Under the pieces are notes generated by a model that was given only the letters and a program-made list of their open reading frames with translations, did not search any database and had not been told where the DNA came from. From contig CANRJL010000015.1 in assembly GCA_947630935.1 (NCBI GenBank), positions 1 through 14,042 of the forward strand: a DNA stretch of 14,042 bases, given 5' to 3'. The translations under genes and the position numbers were made by a program. Position 1 is the first letter of the stretch, and each line of letters begins with the position of its first letter. The stretch comes from an uncultured Bacilli bacterium (GTDB lineage: Bacteria > Bacillota_I > Bacilli_A > RF39 > UBA660). This document shows positions 1 through 5,263 of the stretch, piece by piece.

Positions 1-417
1 CATTGAGACAATTCCTTTAGTATGTTTTAAATCATTTTTGACACCATTGTTGGCAAATTCACCTTTGATAGTTTCTGTACTACCACCAGTTCCATCTTTA
101 TTTGGGTCGCCACCTTGAATCATAAAATCAGCAATTACCCGATGAAAGATAAGCCCATCATAAAAATGCTCACTAACTAGTTTTTTAAAATTAGCAACTG
201 TAAGAGGGGCAGTATCAGGATATAATTCTAATAATATTACCTTATTTTTATTGGTAACTATTTTTACATAATCAGTTTGTTCTTCAGTTTCAAAGTATTC
301 AATATTACCAATTGTTCCTTTTGTTAAATCTTTTTCAGAACAACCGGTTAATAATACAATGATTGCTAATAATATTAAAAATATACAAATTTTTCGTTTG
401 CTTTCTACTTTCACCAT
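1..417 (-). CDS. Cyclophilin-type peptidyl-prolyl isomerase lipoprotein, 3' part outside window
   Basis: This is the first 139 codons of a secreted cyclophilin, a PPIase that speeds cis-trans isomerisation of Xaa-Pro bonds, probably to fold exported proteins at the outer face of the membrane. Seen directly: a basic N-terminus, a hydrophobic stretch at about 11-23, and a lipobox LLTGC with the lipidated Cys at 26. The cyclophilin core follows, with FHRVI (catalytic Arg93), Phe98 and MIQGGDP (Gln101), then the N-N-G loop near 123. The reading frame is still open at the window edge, so the C-terminal third (including the usual Trp of the active site) is not visible. The ATG at 417 is preceded by AGAAGGAG eight bases upstream. 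It has its own promoter just past the alkD stop. The identification is firm; the natural substrate is unknown. Confidence 0.93.
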   Translation of the reverse strand, partial: MVKVESKRKICIFLILLAIIVLLTGCSEKDLTKGTIGNIEYFETEEQTDYVKIVTNKNKVILLELYPDTAPLTVANFKKLVSEHFYDGLIFHRVIADFMIQGGDPNKDGTGGSTETIKGEFANNGVKNDLKHTKGIVSM

Positions 418-443
418 GTTTTGGACTCCTTCTAATCTTTATT

Positions 444-472
444 ATTGTATCATAGCCATACTTATATTGCAA
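444..472 (-). promoter_or_regulatory. Promoter of the cyclophilin gene
   Basis: The -35 TTGCAA (467-472) and -10 TACAAT (444-449) are separated by 17 bases. A TG one base before the -10 makes it an extended -10. It starts three bases after the alkD stop, so the cyclophilin gene can be transcribed on its own. Predicted by eye. Confidence 0.65.
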
Positions 473-474
473 TT

Positions 475-1167
475 TTATTTTCGATATTGTGTTAACCTTT
501 CTTTAATAGTTCTACTTACCCGATATGAATCTCTTATTTTACTAATCGTTTTATTTTGAGTAAATTTATCTAAGTTATTGTTTATTATATAAGACCAAGT
601 TAAATGAGGATATTTTATAAAACATTCCGCGATTAACCAAGCTATTGCCATTTGAATATAATATTCTTTTCTAGTTATTTTATCGACTATTTTGAAGATG
701 TCTTTGATATATTCTTCTTCTACGTAAAAATTTAGAAGTATGACAAGACCAGCTCGAACTGTAAATTCATTAGAACTTTTAAGATATTGTTTGATAGTTT
801 TAAGATATTGTTTTTTATCTTTTATTTTTAAACTATTACAAAAACTATCACATATAGCCCAGTTGTCAATTTCCTTTAAAAAATCAGTAATATAATCTTC
901 ATTTGCTAAACTTGCTATTATAAAACCTTTGATATTTATTTCTTCGTAATAATGATTTTGACAAACCTTTAAAAAAGAAAGAGGACTATTAGTCATTATT
1001 TTTTGGGCTATTTTTCTTTGAATAGGAACAGGTATACCAATTATTTCATATTTTGTTTTAATTATTTTTTGCTGAAATTGTTGATATTTTGGTTCTTTTA
1101 AGGATAATAAATATTTTTGATATTGCTCATATTTTATTTTTGTCCAATTTTCGTTTGCCAAATTCAT
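475..1167 (-). CDS. AlkD-like DNA alkylation repair protein (HEAT-repeat DNA glycosylase)
   Basis: This is a 230-residue all-helical protein of the DNA alkylation repair family (PF08713), the AlkC/AlkD HEAT-repeat glycosylases that remove N3- and N7-alkylpurines without base flipping. Seen: a W-x3-D pair in DNWAICDSF (Trp103, Asp107), Arg138 in FTVRAG and Trp177 in MAIAWLIAE. Their order and spacing match Trp109/Asp113/Arg148/Trp187 of B. cereus AlkD, so the catalytic set looks intact. The C-terminal helix NKTISKIRDSYRVS is also typical. The length is normal for the family. The ATG at 1167 has AAGGAG eight bases upstream. It is divergent from the SOS-type polymerase gene, so two DNA-damage genes share a 100-base control region. 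Substrate range cannot be read from the sequence. Confidence 0.9.
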   Translation of the reverse strand: MNLANENWTKIKYEQYQKYLLSLKEPKYQQFQQKIIKTKYEIIGIPVPIQRKIAQKIMTNSPLSFLKVCQNHYYEEINIKGFIIASLANEDYITDFLKEIDNWAICDSFCNSLKIKDKKQYLKTIKQYLKSSNEFTVRAGLVILLNFYVEEEYIKDIFKIVDKITRKEYYIQMAIAWLIAECFIKYPHLTWSYIINNNLDKFTQNKTISKIRDSYRVSRTIKERLTQYRK

Positions 1168-1188
1168 TTTAATTGCTCCTTCTTTATA

Positions 1189-1197
1189 ATTATAGCA
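1189..1197 (-). promoter_or_regulatory. Probable extended -10 promoter of the alkD-like gene
   Basis: TGCTATAAT on the minus strand gives a perfect -10 (1189-1194) with an extended TG. The best -35 candidates (TTGTTA with a 19-base spacer, or GTTAAA with 17) are weak. The -10 lies 22 bases upstream of the ATG, leaving a very short leader with the AAGGAG site. Confidence 0.5.
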
Positions 1198-1229
1198 CTT
1201 AAATAAGTTTATTTAACAAATTTTACCAG

Positions 1230-1257
1230 TTGTATTTTGGAAATTTTTTTGTATAAT
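1230..1257 (+). promoter_or_regulatory. Promoter of the polymerase-YolD operon
   Basis: A consensus -10 TATAAT (1252-1257) lies 16 bases after a weak -35 TTGTAT (1230-1235). The expected transcription start is near 1264, which is exactly where the SOS operator begins, so repressor bound there would block initiation or escape. Confidence 0.55.
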
Positions 1258-1263
1258 TTTTAT

Positions 1264-1277
1264 AGAACAAATGTTTG
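1264..1277 (+). promoter_or_regulatory. LexA/DinR SOS box
   Basis: The 14-base site AGAACAAATGTTTG matches the Gram-positive LexA (DinR) consensus CGAACRNRYGTTYG at 13 of 14 positions; only the first base differs. It sits between the -10 and the ribosome binding site of an UmuC/UvrX-type polymerase, the place and gene class expected for an SOS operator. It also overlaps an upstream in-frame ATG at 1271, which argues that this ATG is not the start codon. Confidence 0.85.
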
Positions 1278-1291
1278 AAAGGAGAATGCTT

Positions 1292-2539
1292 ATGAATCGT
1301 CATATTTTATGTATTGATTTAAAAAGTTTTTTTGCTTCTGTAGAATGTATAGAACGAGGTTTAAACCCTTTTACTACCCCTTTAGTGGTAGCTAATAAAA
1401 AGCAAGGCAATGGAGCGATTACTTTAGCAATTACTCCTTATTTAAAGAAACAAGGAATTCCTTCCAGAACAAGACTTTATCAAATTCCAAAAGATATTTC
1501 TTATCAAATTGTTGAACCAAGAATGAAATTATATATACAAAAAAGTAAAGAAGTTGTCAATATTTATTTAGATTTTGTTAGTGAAGAAGATTTACATATT
1601 TATTCAATTGATGAATGTTTTTTAGACGTAACTAATTATTTAACTTATTATCATTTGACTGATGAACAGCTAGCTAAAAAAATTTTACAAGTTATTAAAA
1701 ATAAAACTGGCCTTACAGCTACTTGTGGAATTGGGCCAAATTTACTTTTAGCAAAAATTGCGATGGACTTGGAAGCTAAAAAAAAGAAAGATGGTATTGC
1801 GAAGTGGACTTATAAAGATATTCCCACAAAATTATGGCCAATTTCTCCTTTATCAGAAGTTTGGGGAATTGGCAAAAGAATGGAAAAAAGATTAAATCAA
1901 TTAGGAATTTTTTCTATTTATGATTTAGCTCATTTTTCTAAAGAAATTTTAAACAAAAAATTTGGAGTTTTAGGTCAGGAATTATTTGAACACGCGAATG
2001 GCATAGATAATTCGTTAATTTGTGAATTTAAGCACGAAGTTAAAGAACATTCAATAAGTCATAGTCAAGTTTTATTAAAAAATTATTATGATGAAGATAT
2101 CTTATTAATTATAGAAGAAATGTTAGAAGTTCTAGTTAAAAGATTAAGAAATGAAAATTTAGAAAGCAGTTGTATTTATTTAGCTATTTCTTATTCTAAA
2201 GAAATAACAGGTGGCTTTGCTCACTGTTTAAAAATAAATCAAACTCAAAATATTGCTGATTTTTATCAAGCTTGTCAGTTTCTTTTTGAACGTTACTATG
2301 AAGTTGCTACACCTGTTCGCAAAATTACTATTTCTCTTTTAAAACTAACAAAGAGAAAAGGAATTCAATTAAATTTATTTCAAAATTATGAACAACAAAA
2401 AAAGCTTGATTCATTAAACCAAGCAATTGATATTGTCCATAGTAAATTTGGAAAAAATAGTCTTTTAAAAGCAACTAGTTTACTATCTTATTCAACAATT
2501 AAAAAACGAAATAAGATGATTGGAGGTCATCATGAATAA
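1292..2539 (+). CDS. Y-family error-prone DNA polymerase, UvrX/YqjW (UmuC-like) type
   Basis: This is a 415-residue translesion polymerase. Seen: the palm motif CIDLKSFFASVE with metal ligand Asp9 and a probable steric-gate Phe14, the catalytic pair Asp107-Glu108 in YSIDECFLDV, and a helix-hairpin-helix region around 185-220 (VWGIGKRMEKRL). A little-finger domain follows, and QLNLF at 359-363 is a classic beta-clamp binding motif. The segment AITPYLKKQGIPSRTRLYQIP is characteristic of the Gram-positive UvrX/YqjW branch, distinct from DinB/Pol IV. I chose ATG 1292 because AAAGGAG (1278-1284) stands seven bases before it; the in-frame ATG at 1271 lies inside the SOS box. It is followed by an overlapping YolD-like gene, as in B. 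subtilis yqjW-yqjX. The catalytic residues are intact, so it is expected to be active and SOS-induced. Confidence 0.93.
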   Translation: MNRHILCIDLKSFFASVECIERGLNPFTTPLVVANKKQGNGAITLAITPYLKKQGIPSRTRLYQIPKDISYQIVEPRMKLYIQKSKEVVNIYLDFVSEEDLHIYSIDECFLDVTNYLTYYHLTDEQLAKKILQVIKNKTGLTATCGIGPNLLLAKIAMDLEAKKKKDGIAKWTYKDIPTKLWPISPLSEVWGIGKRMEKRLNQLGIFSIYDLAHFSKEILNKKFGVLGQELFEHANGIDNSLICEFKHEVKEHSISHSQVLLKNYYDEDILLIIEEMLEVLVKRLRNENLESSCIYLAISYSKEITGGFAHCLKINQTQNIADFYQACQFLFERYYEVATPVRKITISLLKLTKRKGIQLNLFQNYEQQKKLDSLNQAIDIVHSKFGKNSLLKATSLLSYSTIKKRNKMIGGHHE

Positions 2540-2849
2540 GCGCGATGAAATAAAATGGCATCCTTTTAATTCTTTATTTTCTTCTTCTTTAGTAATGACT
2601 GAATTAGTTAATAAGAAAAATTATCAAATTAGACCTACTTTAAGTGAAGATGAAAAAGCAAATTTAGAACAATTTATAAAACAGGCTTTTCATACACATG
2701 AACAAATTCAAGTACTATATTTTTGGCAAAATCAATATTTTACAAAAATAGGAATTATTGAAAATATTGATTATTTTCAAAAGAAAATATTTTTCAATGA
2801 CCAAACATTTCTATATTTTGAACAAATGTTAAAAGTTAAAGCGGTCTAA
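2532..2849 (+). CDS. YolD-like protein, partner of the Y-family polymerase
   Basis: This 105-residue protein belongs to the YolD-like family (PF08863). The N-terminal KWHPF (Lys8-Phe12) fits the family's K-W-x-P-F signature. The rest is a compact alpha/beta domain with the typical G-I-I-x-x-I-D-Y-F segment near the C-terminus. YolD proteins accompany UvrX/UmuC-like polymerases in Bacillota and have been proposed to play the part UmuD plays for UmuC; that role is a prediction from gene neighbourhood. The ATG at 2532 has GGAGG five bases upstream and lies eight bases inside the polymerase gene, so translation is coupled. An in-frame ATG at 2520 lacks such a site. The 3' end overlaps the convergent gene on the other strand by four bases. 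Confidence 0.87.
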   Translation: MNKRDEIKWHPFNSLFSSSLVMTELVNKKNYQIRPTLSEDEKANLEQFIKQAFHTHEQIQVLYFWQNQYFTKIGIIENIDYFQKKIFFNDQTFLYFEQMLKVKAV

Positions 2850-3682
2850 TAAAAATACATTGGCCAATCTTTTTTTCTAGTTATTCCAAAATTTTGACAT
2901 AATTTACTTCTTTTTAATATAAGTTGATTTAAAAGATTATTAATTTCTTGGATATTTAACATTAAAAGTTCTTTGTCTCCACAATTAATGGTTTTAGAAC
3001 TATAAAATTTTTCAATAGCCATAATATTTTGGGCTTTTTCAGCTTCAATTTCTTCTTTTCGTTCTTCATATCTTTTATTAACATCAATATTAAAATCAGG
3101 AAAAAAGTGTAATAAAAAATTTTGCAATTTAACTTCAGCATTATAAATTTCTTGAGCATCTTGTAATTTAAATTTTGCAATATTTTCCATACTCTTTAAA
3201 CGATTTAAACAAAGAATAGGATTACTTTGTTGTAAATAAATAGCAATATATTTTGTTAAAAGATTATTTAGTTTTGTAATTTCTTCATCAAGTTGTTCAA
3301 TACTTTCTTTTTCATCATTTATTTGATACTTTTCATGAATTTTAAATAATTGATTGATAATCTTTTTCAGATAGAAATATTGTTTAAAACTAGTAATTGG
3401 TTCAATCTTTAAATTATGAATTCCTAAAAGTTGATTTTTATATATAAAGCTAATTGTATTATCACTATTTATTACCCCTTTAATGCCATCTAAAAAATAG
3501 ACTTCTGTAATATTTCCTTTATCATCCATATATAAATAAACATCTTCCATATTTATTCTAAAAATTTTATTTTCCTCATAATAAATAGCATATTTTAATT
3601 CTTTTTTTTCTTGTTTAATTAATTGATTTTGATAATAATATTCAGTAAAACCTAATGGGTTTATTTTTTTAGTAATTTCCAT
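2846..3682 (-). CDS. Protein of unknown function, 278 residues
   Basis: I do not recognise a family. There is no signal peptide or membrane segment, so it is probably cytoplasmic. Residues 1 to about 95 look beta-rich, with alternating hydrophobic and charged short strands and turns such as DDKGN and NSDN. Residues from about 97 onward are long charged helices with coiled-coil character, notably KRYEERKEEIEAEKAQ near 205-220 and the Lys/Asn/Leu-rich helices at 128-150. Cysteines are few and there is no obvious catalytic motif. It has a strong promoter of its own and a start codon preceded by AAGGGGG eight bases upstream, so it appears expressed. It converges on the YolD-like gene with a four-base overlap of stop codons (TAA against TAG). 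The helical part might bind another protein; that is inference. Confidence 0.75.
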   Translation of the reverse strand: MEITKKINPLGFTEYYYQNQLIKQEKKELKYAIYYEENKIFRINMEDVYLYMDDKGNITEVYFLDGIKGVINSDNTISFIYKNQLLGIHNLKIEPITSFKQYFYLKKIINQLFKIHEKYQINDEKESIEQLDEEITKLNNLLTKYIAIYLQQSNPILCLNRLKSMENIAKFKLQDAQEIYNAEVKLQNFLLHFFPDFNIDVNKRYEERKEEIEAEKAQNIMAIEKFYSSKTINCGDKELLMLNIQEINNLLNQLILKRSKLCQNFGITRKKDWPMYFY

Positions 3683-3701
3683 TATTATTTCCCCCTTTTT
3701 A

Positions 3702-3726
3702 CTCTTAAAAGTCCTTTTTTTAAGAG
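3702..3726 (-). promoter_or_regulatory. Hairpin in the 5' leader of the 278-residue gene
   Basis: A perfect nine-base inverted repeat, CTCTTAAAA against TTTTAAGAG, encloses a seven-base loop. It begins only a few bases after the expected transcription start and ends before the GGGGG ribosome site. No T-run follows, so it is not a terminator. It may stabilise the 5' end or modulate ribosome access. Confidence 0.45.
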
Positions 3727-3735
3727 ATGGTTGCT

Positions 3736-3764
3736 ATTATAGCACATTTAAAAAAAAATTGCAA
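3736..3764 (-). promoter_or_regulatory. Promoter of the 278-residue gene
   Basis: The -35 TTGCAA (3759-3764), a 17-base spacer and a consensus -10 TATAAT (3736-3741) preceded by TGC form one of the best promoters in the window, an extended -10. Confidence 0.75.
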
Positions 3765-3882
3765 ATTGAGGAAGTTTTAAGTAATTTTGGAAAAAACTCA
3801 CAGTATAATATATCAATAATAGTTGATGATGATTTTTGTTATATTTTTATAGTTTTTTAATAAAATGCAAATTTTATAAAAC

Positions 3883-3902
3883 AAGACCAGAATAAGACCA
3901 GA
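3883..3902. repeat. Short tandem direct repeat
   Basis: AAGACCAGA occurs twice with an 11-base period (3883-3891 and 3894-3902), just beyond the tRNA terminator. It lies in the otherwise featureless AT-rich gap 3765-3904, where I see no open reading frame or other structure. It may be chance. Confidence 0.3.
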
Positions 3903-3904
3903 GC

Positions 3905-3930
3905 AAAATAAAAACCCTTTAAATAAAGGG
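3905..3930 (-). terminator. Intrinsic terminator of tRNA-Ala
   Basis: On the minus strand the hairpin CCCTTT-attt-AAAGGG is followed directly by TTTTTATTTT. It starts 12 bases after the encoded CCA end of the tRNA, the usual place for a tRNA terminator. Confidence 0.8.
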
Positions 3931-3942
3931 ATATTTTCAATT

Positions 3943-4019
3943 TGGTGGAGGATGTGGGATTCGAACCCGCGACCCCCTGCGTGCAGGGCAGGTGCTCTAG
4001 CCAGCTGAGCTAATCCCCC
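3943..4019 (-). tRNA. tRNA-Ala, anticodon TGC
   Basis: A 77-base cloverleaf with CCA encoded. The acceptor stem GGGGGAT/ATCCTCC contains the G3:U70 wobble pair, the alanine identity element, with discriminator A73. The D arm is GCTC-AGCTGGCTA-GAGC. The anticodon stem CCTGC/GCAGG holds the loop CCTGCAC, giving TGC (plus-strand 3983-3985). The T loop is TTCGAAT. Two oddities: base 33 is C where U is almost universal (plus-strand position 3986 is G), and the T stem GCGGG/CCCAC has a C50 x A64 mismatch where U50:A64 would be expected. All other stems pair fully. It has its own promoter and terminator and is not part of a tRNA cluster here. Confidence 0.95.
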
Positions 4020-4031
4020 AACAACATACTA

Positions 4032-4060
4032 ATAGTATCATATTTTGTTTTTACATGCAA
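4032..4060 (-). promoter_or_regulatory. Promoter of tRNA-Ala
   Basis: The -35 TTGCAT (4055-4060), a 17-base spacer and -10 TACTAT (4032-4037) with an extended TGA place the transcription start about five to seven bases before the mature tRNA 5' end. Confidence 0.55.
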
Positions 4061-4097
4061 GTTTTTTTTTAATGAACTATTTTGTAGTTGTTTTTTT

Positions 4098-4871
4098 TTA
4101 TTTTATCTGGACAGCATCTATTTCTTTACCTAATATTCCAGCATAACCATCAGCTGTATTATCTACTTTATTAACCCAAGATAACCATGAACCATTTTTA
4201 AGATGAGCCCGATAAGTTAAACCTTTTATTTGAATACCATCAATAGCATTTCCTAAATTTCCAGCATAATCATTTCTATTTTTGACCCATGGTAACCACA
4301 TATTTTTAACTTTATCATGAACTCTCATTTCATAATTATCTAAATATATACCACCCATAGAATTGCCAATGTTTCCTGCATATTCATTTGTTTTGATATA
4401 AACATTTGGTAACCACATTTTTTTCTTATTATCATATGATTGATAACTTATCTTTTCAGTATTTATTGCGGGAAGGTCATGGTCTAAATAATAAGTTGGG
4501 TCTATCCTTACATCTTTGCTATTTCTCAATTCAAAATGAAGATGAGCACCATAAGCATTACCAGAATCACCCATATACCCTATTTTCTGACCTTGTTTTA
4601 CTTGTTCACCTTTTTTAACATAAACATCTTTTAAGTGAGCATACAATGTAAAATAACCATTAGGATGTTTTATTTTGACAAAATTGCCATAACTTGCATT
4701 GCCAGTTGAACCTTTTTGATTTTTTTGACCAGTTTGAACCATAACTACGATACCACCACTATGGGCGATAATTGGCGCTAATTGATTTTGTTTTTTGACT
4801 ACATCTACCCCGCCATGATTTTGATAGCCATTAGTAATTTGATTTTCAGCATTTTCTAAAACTCTACTCAT
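4098..4871 (-). CDS. M23-family metallopeptidase with three C-terminal ChW-like repeats
   Basis: A 257-residue protein with a LytM-type zinc endopeptidase domain (about 10-130) that would cut peptide bonds in peptidoglycan. The full ligand and catalytic set is present: His19 and Asp23 in NHGGVD, His79 in LYAHL, and His110/His112 in AHLHFE. Residues about 139-257 form three repeats of roughly 38 residues, each with W-L-x-W-V, Y-A-G and G-x-x-I-D/G-x-I; Trp153, Trp192 and Trp229 mark them. They resemble clostridial hydrophobic W repeats (ChW) found on cell-wall hydrolases and phage lysins. No signal peptide or membrane segment is visible, and ATG 4871 has GAGGAG seven bases upstream, so no hidden leader is likely. 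That fits a phage-lysin-like enzyme or a protein exported by an unusual route. Activity looks intact. Confidence 0.88.
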   Translation of the reverse strand: MSRVLENAENQITNGYQNHGGVDVVKKQNQLAPIIAHSGGIVVMVQTGQKNQKGSTGNASYGNFVKIKHPNGYFTLYAHLKDVYVKKGEQVKQGQKIGYMGDSGNAYGAHLHFELRNSKDVRIDPTYYLDHDLPAINTEKISYQSYDNKKKMWLPNVYIKTNEYAGNIGNSMGGIYLDNYEMRVHDKVKNMWLPWVKNRNDYAGNLGNAIDGIQIKGLTYRAHLKNGSWLSWVNKVDNTADGYAGILGKEIDAVQIK

Positions 4872-4940
4872 AATTTCTCCTCTCTAAATTAGTGTATGAA
4901 GTTTTAAAAAAATGAACTGTTTCTTTGTAACCATTTTAAA

Positions 4941-4949
4941 ATTTTAGCA
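4941..4949 (-). promoter_or_regulatory. Possible extended -10 of the M23 gene
   Basis: TGCTAAAAT on the minus strand (hexamer 4941-4946) lies about 70 bases upstream of the M23 start, between it and the rpoZ stop. No good -35 is seen, so this is tentative. Confidence 0.3.
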
Positions 4950-4961
4950 TATAAAAAAGAC

Positions 4962-5171
4962 TTATTTTCGGCTTTTAAAATTTACTTTAATAAGTCCTTT
5001 TTCTAATTCTTCTAAAGCTCTTCCGATTGACCGTTTATTCGTATACTCATTTTCTTTCAATTGATAATGATTATTTTCGAGCATTTGTTTACTGCGTATT
5101 GCTGCGACATGAACTAATTTGTACTTTGAATCGACAATATTCAGAAGCTTATCAATAGAAGGGTATAACAT
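4962..5171 (-). CDS. rpoZ: RNA polymerase omega subunit
   Basis: A 69-residue omega subunit, which wraps the beta-prime C-terminus and helps core polymerase assembly. Seen: MLYPSIDKLL, then SKYKLVHVAAIRSKQM, the conserved helix that normally reads SKYxLVxxAAxRARQ, and a C-terminal segment RSIGRALEELEKGLIKV equivalent to the usual K-x-V-x-x-A-L-E-E-I-x-x-G-K-I. I chose ATG 5171 because it gives the canonical M-L-Y-P-S-I-D start, with AAGGA ten bases upstream; GTG codons at 5177 and 5180 are too close to that site. It is apparently monocistronic, without the gmk or coaBC neighbours common in Bacillota. Confidence 0.88.
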   Translation of the reverse strand: MLYPSIDKLLNIVDSKYKLVHVAAIRSKQMLENNHYQLKENEYTNKRSIGRALEELEKGLIKVNFKSRK

Positions 5172-5194
5172 TTCCACCACGTCCTTACAATAAT

Positions 5195-5224
5195 ATGATA
5201 CTAAATATTTATTTCTTTAGACAA
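5195..5224 (-). promoter_or_regulatory. Promoter of rpoZ
   Basis: The -35 TTGTCT (5219-5224), an 18-base spacer and -10 TATCAT (5195-5200, five of six) precede the rpoZ ribosome site. Confidence 0.5.
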
Positions 5225-5263
5225 TCTATTTAAAAAAATTTTGACAATTCTTTTACAAAAATA

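Noticed and set aside
1271..1291. Longer polymerase start at ATG 1271
   Set aside because: It lies inside the SOS box and just after the expected transcription start, and has no ribosome site; ATG 1292 has AAAGGAG at seven bases.
2962..3180. Minus-strand 72-codon frame inside the orphan gene
   Set aside because: It is an alternative frame of the longer gene, Lys/Leu/Ile-rich from AT composition, with no start signal.
3883..3902. AAGACCAGA pair as a phage attachment site
   Set aside because: It is not a copy of the tRNA 3' end, no integrase is in the window, and two 9-base copies can arise by chance.
4071..4100. Plus-strand terminator AACTA-ttttg-TAGTT followed by T-run
   Set aside because: The stem is only five AT-rich pairs and no plus-strand transcript is expected there; the T-run reflects base composition.
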